This document shows positions 1 to 5,258 of a stretch of 5,258 bases of DNA, piece by piece. A program made the translations under genes and the position numbers. Each line of letters opens with the position of its first letter. Within the stretch, counting starts at the first letter, position 1. The notes under the pieces are model-generated. The model had not been told where the DNA came from and searched no databases. It was given only the letters and a program-made list of their open reading frames with translations. Origin of the DNA: Eubacterium sp. Its GTDB lineage: Bacteria > Bacillota_A > Clostridia > Lachnospirales > Lachnospiraceae. Where the stretch lies: positions 1 through 5,258 of the forward strand of contig JAILEL010000216.1 of assembly GCA_024687845.1 (NCBI GenBank), in the 5' to 3' direction.

Positions 1-3
1 AGG

Positions 4-124
4 AACTTAAAAAGCATGATTCAGTGCCTCCGAAGGAGGCAATAGAACATCGAATATTAGGCTTATTTAAGCTTGCTTAAGAATAAGCCATATTCGATGT
101 GGACTTAAGAATGCTTTTTGAGTT
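4..124 (+). ncRNA. Candidate structured RNA with three-way-junction fold (family not recognised)
   Basis: Three nested helices can be read directly. The outer stem pairs 4-17 with 111-124 (AACTTAAAAAGCAT against ATGCTTTTTGAGTT), 14 pairs with one G-U. Inside it, TGCCTCC at 25-31 pairs with GGAGGCA at 35-41 around a GAA loop. A long arm pairs 47-57 with 90-100, then after a two-base bulge 60-67 with 82-89, and finally TAAG/CTTA around a CTTG loop at 72-75. Single-stranded joints are 18-24, 42-46 and 101-110. An intrinsic terminator follows two bases later, which favours the + strand as the transcribed one. It could be a riboswitch-like leader, an independent small RNA, or a small mobile repeat with 14-bp terminal inverted repeats. 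I see no signature of TPP, purine, SAM, c-di-GMP, T-box or 6S RNA. One reading frame (3-80) is open across part of it, so an upstream gene may end inside. The helices are seen; the RNA role is inferred. Confidence 0.45.
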
Positions 125-126
125 AA

Positions 127-168
127 CTGTGAATAGTAACACTTTTATCTAACTTCACAGAATTTTTT
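127..168 (+). terminator. Rho-independent terminator
   Basis: CTGTGAA (127-133) pairs perfectly with TTCACAG (154-160), and after two A residues comes a run of six T (163-168). Within the 20-base loop, TAG (134-136) can also pair with CTA (149-151) across a two-base bulge, lengthening the stem. It lies about 100 bp before the LicD start and directly after the structured element. It either ends the transcript coming from the left or acts as a conditional terminator in the LicD leader. Confidence 0.7.
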
Positions 169-177
169 GTAGATTTT

Positions 178-185
178 AAGCGCTT
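178..185. promoter_or_regulatory. Possible LacI/CcpA-type operator core (AAGCGCTT)
   Basis: AAGCGCTT is a perfect 8-bp palindrome that fits the AANCGNTT core of LacI/GalR-family operators, including the centre of catabolite (cre) sites. The outer cre positions fit poorly: the expected upstream G is T, and the expected downstream CA is GC. It lies between the terminator and the possible -10 boxes upstream of the LicD gene. A CG-centred palindrome stands out in such AT-rich DNA, but an 8-bp match can arise by chance. Confidence 0.25.
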
Positions 186-220
186 GGCGTGGTATTATCT
201 AAAGGTTATAGAAGATAATA
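184..220 (+). promoter_or_regulatory. Probable promoter zone of the LicD gene with overlapping dyad
   Basis: TATTATCT (193-200) and AGATAATA (213-220) form a perfect 8-bp inverted repeat with a 12-base centre. Several weak promoter readings overlap it. TTGGCG (184-189) is followed after 17 bp by TATAGA (207-212). TATTAT (193-198) and GATAAT (214-219) also resemble -10 boxes but have no good -35. A promoter is expected here because transcription from the left should stop at the terminator. The dyad could be a repressor site over the -10 box or a hairpin early in the message. Which reading is right cannot be settled from sequence. Confidence 0.3.
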
Positions 221-266
221 AATTAATAACTTGGTTAAGACGTACCCACTTATTTAGAGGTTTATT

Positions 267-1121
267 ATGAAAGAAAAGGATCAAAAAATAGTAGATAGAG
301 TACATGATTATGAATTTGAAATGTTATGTAAACTAGATGATGTGTGCAGAAAGTATGACATAACTTATTATCTTGAAGCTGGTACTCTGATAGGAGCAGT
401 AAGACATAAGGATTTTATTCCATGGGATGATGATATAGATATATACTTTAAGCGTAAAGATTTGAAAAAGCTTATTGCACATAAGGATGAACTATATCCA
501 TACATCCTTCATGTTCCAAATGCAAATGAAGGCTTCTTCTGGGATTTTACCGCACGACTTATGGATTACAGGGTGAATCTCAAAAAGGATGATGAAGAGG
601 CTAAGTTCTACAACAATACAAACTGCCAAAAACTTTTTATGGACCTATTTATTATGGATAGTTATCCTGGTGGATTCAGGGGCAAGCTCCAGGTTTTTGA
701 GCTTAAGCTTCTGTATGTTCTCGCAATGAGCCGAAGATATAAGATGAAGTATGATGCCCCGGATAACCCTATCGCTAGATTTGCACTGTTTTTAGTCATA
801 AGGTTTGGACGACTGATTCCTTTTAAAAGTATTTTCTCTATGTATGACCGGATATCGAGGAGATACAACAAAACCAAGGGCTGTAAAGAACTTATTCTGT
901 CAAATGTATCAGCTACATTTATATCTGACAGCATTTATAAGAAAAAGTTTTATAGAACAAGAGCTGAACTTCCGGTAAGGGGAAGAAACTTCTTCGTGCC
1001 AGGTGACTATGACAGTTCACTTAGAAGCTATTATGGAGACTACATGCAGCTTCCACCGGAAGATAAAAGGTTCCCAGATCATATAGATAGTATAGGGGAT
1101 GTGGCTTTCTTAGATGAATAG
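267..1121 (+). CDS. LicD family phosphotransferase (cell-surface glycan decoration)
   Basis: LicD-family enzymes belong to the nucleotidyltransferase fold and attach phosphocholine or similar phospho-substituents (for example phosphoribitol-type groups) to lipopolysaccharide, teichoic acid or capsule sugars on the cytoplasmic side. The signature block is clear: GTLIGAVRH at residues 39-47, then PWDDDIDI at 52-59, whose acidic residues bind metal. The second family motif, MDLFIMD, is at 125-131, and the closing YGDYMQLPP is at 256-264, near the C-terminus. The length of 284 residues is normal, so the protein looks complete. The ATG at 267 is supported by AGAGGT (256-261) five bases upstream, and the family's N-terminal helix starts a few residues later. 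No transmembrane segment is obvious. No other glycan gene is visible, so the acceptor and donor are unknown. It sits 96 bp before the ligase gene and may have its own promoter. The family call is firm; the exact substituent is not known. Confidence 0.93.
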   Translation: MKEKDQKIVDRVHDYEFEMLCKLDDVCRKYDITYYLEAGTLIGAVRHKDFIPWDDDIDIYFKRKDLKKLIAHKDELYPYILHVPNANEGFFWDFTARLMDYRVNLKKDDEEAKFYNNTNCQKLFMDLFIMDSYPGGFRGKLQVFELKLLYVLAMSRRYKMKYDAPDNPIARFALFLVIRFGRLIPFKSIFSMYDRISRRYNKTKGCKELILSNVSATFISDSIYKKKFYRTRAELPVRGRNFFVPGDYDSSLRSYYGDYMQLPPEDKRFPDHIDSIGDVAFLDE

Positions 1122-1139
1122 AAACAAATGCATTTGTTT
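1122..1139. repeat. Perfect 18-bp palindrome between LicD and ligase genes
   Basis: AAACAAATGCATTTGTTT is exactly self-complementary and begins at the base after the LicD stop codon. It lacks the GC-rich stem and the clean T-run of an efficient terminator, so a DNA-binding site for a dimeric regulator is the better reading. It lies 79 bp upstream of the ligase start. If the TATAGT at 1151-1156 is a -10 box, the palindrome centre falls near -32. It could still be a weak hairpin at the end of the LicD message. Confidence 0.5.
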
Positions 1140-1157
1140 ACTATCTAGGGTATAGTA
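1139..1157 (+). promoter_or_regulatory. Small dyad containing a possible -10 box for the ligase operon
   Basis: TACTAT (1139-1144) is the inverse of ATAGTA (1152-1157), with seven bases between. The right arm overlaps TATAGT (1151-1156), a five-of-six match to the -10 consensus. No good -35 box lies 16-18 bp upstream; that space is taken by the 18-bp palindrome, as would be expected for an activator-dependent promoter. This is a weak call resting on one short match. Confidence 0.2.
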
Positions 1158-1203
1158 GAAATAATTATCGAAAAAAATAGTGATATAAAAAAATATTTGC
1201 TAT

Positions 1204-1209
1204 GGAGGT
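1204..1209 (+). promoter_or_regulatory. Ribosome binding site that sets the ligase start
   Basis: GGAGGT lies eight bases before the ATG at 1218, which is ideal spacing. The longer reading from a TTG at 1197 would place this site inside the coding sequence and leave that TTG without a ribosome site, so the ATG at 1218 is preferred. Confidence 0.85.
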
Positions 1210-1217
1210 ATTTTAAA

Positions 1218-2537
1218 ATGGCAAAAAAAATGTATTATCAGGAAGAAATTGAAACAATGCCTGTTGATAAGCTTAAAGCTCTTCAGGAAGAGAAATTCCT
1301 TAAGCAGGTAAAGTATGTTTATGAGAATAATGAATATTATCGTAATCTCATGGACGAAAAGGGTGTAAGCCCTGCAGATATTAAATGTATGGAGGATATA
1401 GGCAAGCTTCCATTCCTCACTAAGAGTGATCTTAGAGAGGCTTATCCTTACGGACTTCTTTCAAAGCCTATAAAGGACTGTGTACGTATTCACTCAACAA
1501 GTGGAACAACAGGTAGAAGAGTAGTTGCATTTTATACACAGCATGACCTGGATCTTTGGGCAGAGTGCTGTGCAAGAGCAATAGTTGCAGCTGGCGGAAC
1601 TAAGAAGGATGTTGTACAGGTTGCCTATGGTTATGGACTTTTTACAGGTGGAGCAGGACTTCATGATGGTTCACACAAGGTTGGATGCCTTACTATACCT
1701 ATGTCTTCTGGTAATACAGAGAGACAGATTCAGTTTATGAGAGATCTCAATTCTACAATTCTCTGCTGTACTCCTTCATATGCTGCTTACATTGGTGAGA
1801 AGCTTCATGATATGGGGCTTACTTCAGACGATATTAATCTAAAAGCAGGTATATTCGGTGCTGAACCTTGGACAGAGGAAATGCGTCAGAATATCGAGCA
1901 GAGTCTTGGCATTAAGGCATATGATATTTATGGACTTACAGAAATATCAGGACCTGGAGTTTCATTTGAATGTGAAGCTCAGACAGGAATGCATATAAAT
2001 GAGGATCACTTCTATGCAGAAGTTATAGATCCAGAAACAGGTGAGGTTCTTCCAGAAGGAACAGAGGGTGAACTTGTATTCTCATCACTGGATAAGGAAG
2101 CATTTCCACTTCTTAGATATAGAACTAGAGACCTTGTAGTTCTTAAAAGAGAAAAATGTTCCTGTGGACGTACGCATATCAAGATGTGCAAGCCTAAGGG
2201 ACGTTCAGATGATATGATGATAATCCGTGGTGTAAATGTATTCCCATCTCAGATTGAAACAGTACTTCTTAAGTGTGGATATACACCAAATTATCAGATA
2301 CTGGTAGACAGAATCGGAAACGAAGATACATTTGATATAAATGTTGAATTATCTGAGGAACAGTTCAAGAAATATAGAGAAGAGTCAGATCTTGACGCAG
2401 CAAGAAAGGCACTTACATCAGCTATGGTTACAATGCTGGGAATAAGACCTAAGATGCATCTTCTTCCACCTAAATCAGTAGTTAGAAGCGAAGGAAAAGC
2501 AGTAAGAGTAATTGATAAGCGTAAACTTCATGACTGA
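1218..2537 (+). CDS. paaK: Phenylacetate-CoA ligase (PaaK-type aryl-CoA ligase)
   Basis: This adenylate-forming enzyme couples an aryl acid, classically phenylacetate, to coenzyme A using ATP, through an acyl-AMP intermediate. Numbered from the ATG at 1218 it has 439 residues, the usual PaaK length. The phosphate-binding loop STSGTTG is at 93-99, and FGAEPW at 213-218 and YGLTE at 238-242 form the AMP and substrate site. YRTRD is at 301-305 with the ribose-binding Asp at 305, CSCGR at 314-318 is typical of PaaK enzymes, and GRSDDM is at 328-333. The C-terminal EGKAVR carries the probable catalytic Lys at 427. All key residues are present, so it should be active. In anaerobes such ligases often serve reversible aryl-acetate metabolism with indolepyruvate oxidoreductase, but no partner gene and no aerobic paa gene is visible. 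The substrate could therefore be phenylacetate, indoleacetate or a related acid. The peptidase gene follows after 36 bp, suggesting co-transcription. The longer TTG start at 1197 is rejected. Confidence 0.93.
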   Translation: MAKKMYYQEEIETMPVDKLKALQEEKFLKQVKYVYENNEYYRNLMDEKGVSPADIKCMEDIGKLPFLTKSDLREAYPYGLLSKPIKDCVRIHSTSGTTGRRVVAFYTQHDLDLWAECCARAIVAAGGTKKDVVQVAYGYGLFTGGAGLHDGSHKVGCLTIPMSSGNTERQIQFMRDLNSTILCCTPSYAAYIGEKLHDMGLTSDDINLKAGIFGAEPWTEEMRQNIEQSLGIKAYDIYGLTEISGPGVSFECEAQTGMHINEDHFYAEVIDPETGEVLPEGTEGELVFSSLDKEAFPLLRYRTRDLVVLKREKCSCGRTHIKMCKPKGRSDDMMIIRGVNVFPSQIETVLLKCGYTPNYQILVDRIGNEDTFDINVELSEEQFKKYREESDLDAARKALTSAMVTMLGIRPKMHLLPPKSVVRSEGKAVRVIDKRKLHD

Positions 2538-2573
2538 TATTTTCTCAAGAATTGAAAGTGGTGAAAGTCATAT

Positions 2574-3557
2574 ATGAGTGGAAAGAAAAAAATAATATTT
2601 TCATTTATAGTCCTTCCCATACTTTTAGTAGCGGTAGTTTTAGCTACAATGTTATCGGAAAGGAAAAATAGAACTGAACAACAAAGTGATACGTCGACGC
2701 TTTCCAGAGAAGAAGAGATAGACAGAATGCTTTTGGAGGAATATCAGAAATCACAGGCTACACGTGAATATGCTGAGTTTTCAACAGAAGCACCACAGCT
2801 TACTCCGGATGATCTTGAGTATGATGACATGATTGATAATTCAGTTTTCGGAGTAAGAGTAGGTGATGATAAAAATGGGAACAGCGGTGATTCCGGAGAC
2901 AGTGCAGATGATCGTATAGCAGCTGCCGAAGAAAACGGATGGGCAAGTAACAGTCGTGTCGTATCAAGCAGTGGTATTGAGATTGTTTCAAGTATGGGAC
3001 AAGTAGATACCAGTGGGGGATGGGTACTTTCACTTACTGATGCGGAGCTTAATGCGCCGCATCCATTACTCCTTCAGTATGATTCAAGATGGGCAAGTTA
3101 TCCATATGGAACAGGAACAATGCAGTCCTCTGCGTGTGGACCTACATGCTTTTCTATGGTCATAACAGCTCTTACTAATATTTCAAATGCATCGCCGCCT
3201 TATATTGCAACCTACAGTATGAATCATAACTATTATGTAACAGGAGTTGGTACGGCTCACGCACTTTTTACTGAAGGATGTACAGAATTTGGACTTTATT
3301 GTAATGAGATACCAAATAATGAAGCTATGATGAAATCTCATATAGATAATAATGAGATACTGATACTTTCGGTTCATTATGGTAATTTTACCCACTCGGG
3401 TTCAGGACATTTCATTACAATTTATGGATATGATGATAACGGATTCATGGTAAATGATCCGGGATCCTATGACAGAAGCTGCCAATACTGGCCATATAGT
3501 GTAATATCTGGTGATATTGAAAGAATATATGCACTTGGAAGCTTAGGAATCTATTAA
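2574..3557 (+). CDS. Membrane-anchored C39-like cysteine peptidase
   Basis: The protein (327 residues) begins with a positive stretch (KKK, 4-6) and one hydrophobic segment at about 7-27 with no lipobox, so it is probably a signal anchor with the rest outside the membrane. Residues about 29-125 form a low-complexity, acidic, Ser/Gly-rich linker (for example NGNSGDSGDSADD). The papain-like peptidase_C39_2 domain covers about 163-327: LLQYDSRW near its start, then ACGPTC at 187-192 with probable nucleophile Cys188, SGHF with His279, and VNDPG with Asp295. This triad looks complete. Unlike bacteriocin-processing C39 domains, it is not fused to an ABC exporter, and no leader peptide gene is nearby, so a role in cell-wall or surface protein cleavage is more likely than bacteriocin maturation. 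A modest GGTGA (2560-2564) precedes the ATG by nine bases. It lies 36 bp after the ligase and 11 bp before nnr. The fold call is strong; the substrate is unknown. Confidence 0.85.
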   Translation: MSGKKKIIFSFIVLPILLVAVVLATMLSERKNRTEQQSDTSTLSREEEIDRMLLEEYQKSQATREYAEFSTEAPQLTPDDLEYDDMIDNSVFGVRVGDDKNGNSGDSGDSADDRIAAAEENGWASNSRVVSSSGIEIVSSMGQVDTSGGWVLSLTDAELNAPHPLLLQYDSRWASYPYGTGTMQSSACGPTCFSMVITALTNISNASPPYIATYSMNHNYYVTGVGTAHALFTEGCTEFGLYCNEIPNNEAMMKSHIDNNEILILSVHYGNFTHSGSGHFITIYGYDDNGFMVNDPGSYDRSCQYWPYSVISGDIERIYALGSLGIY

Positions 3558-3558
3558 G

Positions 3559-3563
3559 AGGAG
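3559..3563 (+). promoter_or_regulatory. Ribosome binding site that sets the nnr TTG start
   Basis: AGGAG follows the peptidase stop codon (TAA, 3555-3557) after one base and lies five bases before TTG at 3569. It supports the TTG start. The next in-frame ATG, near residue 30, would remove the first helix of the YjeF_N domain. The close coupling suggests re-initiation by ribosomes leaving the peptidase gene. Confidence 0.75.
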
Positions 3564-3568
3564 AAACG

Positions 3569-5258
3569 TTGAAACTTTATCTTACAGGAAAACAGGCACA
3601 GTCTGTTGATATATTTACCCAGAACAAGATCGGTATTCCCGGTCTTGTTTTGATGGAAAAAGCAGCCGAAAAACTGGCTGAAGAGATTGACATTTTTTTG
3701 CATAAGAGTTTTAATTATGAACACTCTATCAATAAGGAAAATATTAAGATTCTGGCAGTTGCAGAAAGCGGGAATAATGGTGGTGATGCCATTGCAGCAG
3801 CAAGAATTCTGAATTCAAAGTCTTATGGATATGATACATACATTTATGAAATAAATGGAATCAGTTCTAAGTCTGATTCATATTTAAAGCAAGTTGAAAT
3901 TGCTAGAAACCTTGGTGTTACATTTATCTCACATACAGAATCAGAAGCATCAGATTCTGCAGGTGAAATGGACATATTTTCCGGATTTGACATAATAATC
4001 GATGGAATATTTGGAGTAGGGCTGAGTCGTCCGGTTAAGGGCATTCAAAAACAGATAATAGATAGAATAAATTATGCCAGAGAGCATTCTCTTCGTCCTA
4101 TGGGAACAACAGTTTTTGGCGTTGATATCCCTAGTGGAATAAGCAGTACCAGTGGATATGTTCTCGGAACCGCAGTAGAATGTGACATGACTGTTACATT
4201 TCAATATGTAAAACTTGGGATGCTGATAAATGATGGAAGGGATAAATCTGGAAAAATAATTTGCAGAGATATAGGATTGTATGATATAAATATTGACCTT
4301 GATTCCGAAGCGGCTGAATCTGGTGAGAACACTCATAATAATGCAAAGATAGAAAACATTCTGGGAGCCGATAATGGTAATTATTATTTTGGATATGAAG
4401 AGGAAGATATATCTTTGATCAGACCTGCGAGGGTTGCAGGCTCCAATAAAGGTACCTATGGAAAGGTTCTGATTATAGCCGGTTCGAAGGATATATATGG
4501 TGCTCTTTACCTTTCAGCATCGGCTGCTTATGCTGCGGGAGCAGGTCTTGTTAAGGTAGTTACAGATATAAGAAACAGGGATGTACTTACAGAGAAGCTG
4601 CCAGAATCTATGCTGCTCACATATGATACGGATGAGCTGGAGAGCTTTTCTGCATCAGAAATAGCAGAAGATACTGGTAACGGATTCTTTAAGAAGCTTG
4701 GAGATTCTGTAAAATGGGCAGATATTATTCTTATTGGGCCTGGCCTTGGAACTTCTGAGGTTTCGGAACTGATACTTCGCAAAAGCCTTAAAGAATGTAG
4801 GAAAGCTCAAAAAATAGTCCTTGATGCTGATGCACTGAATATTATATCGAGAGATAGTAGCCTACAGATACTAAGTGATGCTGCTAAGGTATGTGGTCCA
4901 AATAATGTCATTATAACTCCTCACATACTTGAGATGAAGAGGCTGATTACAGCCTTAAGAAAAGAAGAAATCAGCGTGGAGAGTATTAAGGAAGACCCGG
5001 CAGGAATTGCTCAGGAGATGTCAGATACATTTGGTATTATTACGGTTCTTAAGGATGCCAGGAGCGTAGTGACGTATTCGAATAATGAGCCTCAAGATAA
5101 TCATAATAACATTATGATGCATCCTGTTTATCTAAATACTACTGGAAACAGCGGCATGTCCAAGGGTGGATCGGGTGATGTTCTGGCAGGTATAATAGCC
5201 GGAAATCTTGCGCAGTTGAGGAATAAGAGTAAAGAGTCAGTTGCTAATGAAATGAATG
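3569..5258 (+). CDS. nnr: Bifunctional NAD(P)H-hydrate repair enzyme Nnr (epimerase + ADP-dependent dehydratase), 3' end cut by window
   Basis: Nnr repairs NADH and NADPH that have been hydrated by heat, acid or side reactions. The N-terminal half epimerises the R hydrate to S, and the C-terminal half dehydrates the S form using ADP. The frame is open from the TTG at 3569 to the right edge, 563 codons with no stop; an intact protein should end soon after. The YjeF_N domain (about 1-235) shows NNGGD at 69-73, DGIFGVGLSRP at 145-155 and VDIPSG at 185-190. A linker follows, then the ribokinase-like dehydratase domain from about 280: GTYGKVLIIAGS at 295-306, GPGLG at 390-394, DADALN at 419-424, TPH at 450-452, and the phosphate-binding GMSKGGSGD with catalytic Asp537. 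Some positions depart from family consensus: NNGGDA for NNGGDG, TPHILE for TPHPGE, GNSGM for GNPGM. A His/Asn-rich insert lies at about 510-525. It is the last visible gene of the probable ligase-peptidase-nnr operon. In many Firmicutes nnr instead lies beside acpS or alr. Confidence 0.92.
   Translation, partial: MKLYLTGKQAQSVDIFTQNKIGIPGLVLMEKAAEKLAEEIDIFLHKSFNYEHSINKENIKILAVAESGNNGGDAIAAARILNSKSYGYDTYIYEINGISSKSDSYLKQVEIARNLGVTFISHTESEASDSAGEMDIFSGFDIIIDGIFGVGLSRPVKGIQKQIIDRINYAREHSLRPMGTTVFGVDIPSGISSTSGYVLGTAVECDMTVTFQYVKLGMLINDGRDKSGKIICRDIGLYDINIDLDSEAAESGENTHNNAKIENILGADNGNYYFGYEEEDISLIRPARVAGSNKGTYGKVLIIAGSKDIYGALYLSASAAYAAGAGLVKVVTDIRNRDVLTEKLPESMLLTYDTDELESFSASEIAEDTGNGFFKKLGDSVKWADIILIGPGLGTSEVSELILRKSLKECRKAQKIVLDADALNIISRDSSLQILSDAAKVCGPNNVIITPHILEMKRLITALRKEEISVESIKEDPAGIAQEMSDTFGIITVLKDARSVVTYSNNEPQDNHNNIMMHPVYLNTTGNSGMSKGGSGDVLAGIIAGNLAQLRNKSKESVANEMN

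Noticed and set aside
25..41. Subterminal hairpin of an IS200/IS605-type element
   Set aside because: The hairpin shape fits loosely, but no transposase gene or fragment is visible and the window edge hides the left side, so nothing supports the call.
4..124. 6S RNA, T-box or known riboswitch
   Set aside because: There is no large central bubble as in 6S RNA, no T-box AGGGTGG-type sequence, and no conserved core motif of the TPP, purine, SAM or c-di-GMP classes that I can identify.
662..934. Minus-strand open frame of 90 codons inside the LicD gene
   Set aside because: It is fully antisense to a well-supported gene, has no family motif and no ribosome site that I can see.
1122..1160. Intrinsic terminator after the LicD gene
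   Set aside because: The palindrome stem has a single GC pair outside its loop and its right arm is interrupted by G with no following T-run, so efficient termination is unlikely.
1197..1217. Longer ligase start at TTG 1197
   Set aside because: It would code through the GGAGGT ribosome site that is ideally placed for the ATG at 1218, and the seven extra residues are not typical of PaaK.
2800..3395. Two minus-strand open frames opposite the peptidase gene (2800-3033 and 3183-3395)
   Set aside because: Both are antisense to a gene with clear domain motifs. Their His/Leu-rich or basic composition looks like reverse reading of biased codons.
3844..4782. Three minus-strand open frames (3844-4044, 3950-4336, 4528-4782) in the right part of the window
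   Set aside because: They lie opposite the nnr frame, which is open for 563 codons with ordered family motifs, and they overlap each other without recognisable content.
1..5258. CRISPR array, tRNA or rRNA genes
   Set aside because: I found no regularly spaced direct repeats, no cloverleaf with a conserved TTCGA arm and no rRNA-like sequence.

Overview
The window is AT-rich, low-to-moderate GC bacterial DNA with four genes, all on the + strand. Strong AGGAGG-like ribosome sites, a TTG start, heavy use of AGA and ATA codons and the gene families present (LicD, PaaK-type aryl-CoA ligase, membrane-anchored C39-like peptidase, fused Nnr) suggest a gut or rumen Firmicute, most likely a Lachnospiraceae relative (Butyrivibrio/Roseburia-like). 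That placement is inference, because no rRNA or marker gene is present.

Layout. Positions 1-266 hold no confident gene but are rich in structure. A 14-bp long-range stem (4-17 with 111-124) encloses a 7-bp hairpin (25-41) and a long, nearly perfect hairpin (47-100), giving a three-way-junction shape. Two bases later comes an intrinsic terminator (127-168). Next are an 8-bp palindrome of LacI-family type (178-185) and an 8-bp dyad over possible -10 boxes (193-220). A LicD-family transferase gene follows (267-1121). The 96-bp gap after it contains a perfect 18-bp palindrome (1122-1139) and a second small dyad (1139-1157). A phenylacetate-CoA ligase gene (1218-2537) is then followed at short spacing by a membrane-anchored C39-like cysteine peptidase gene (2574-3557) and, 11 bp later, by the bifunctional NAD(P)H-hydrate repair gene nnr. 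nnr starts at a TTG at 3569 and runs off the right edge.

How the parts may work together. The ligase, peptidase and nnr genes have gaps of 36 and 11 bp, no terminator between them and the same strand, so they probably form one transcript. Their roles do not form an obvious pathway: aryl acid activation in the cytoplasm, proteolysis outside the membrane and repair of damaged nicotinamide cofactors. LicD decorates cell-surface glycans and may belong to the same or a separate unit. The least explained part of the window is the structured leader region at 4-168. It resembles an aptamer-plus-terminator, a small RNA with its own terminator, or a small inverted-repeat element. I do not recognise it as a known RNA family.
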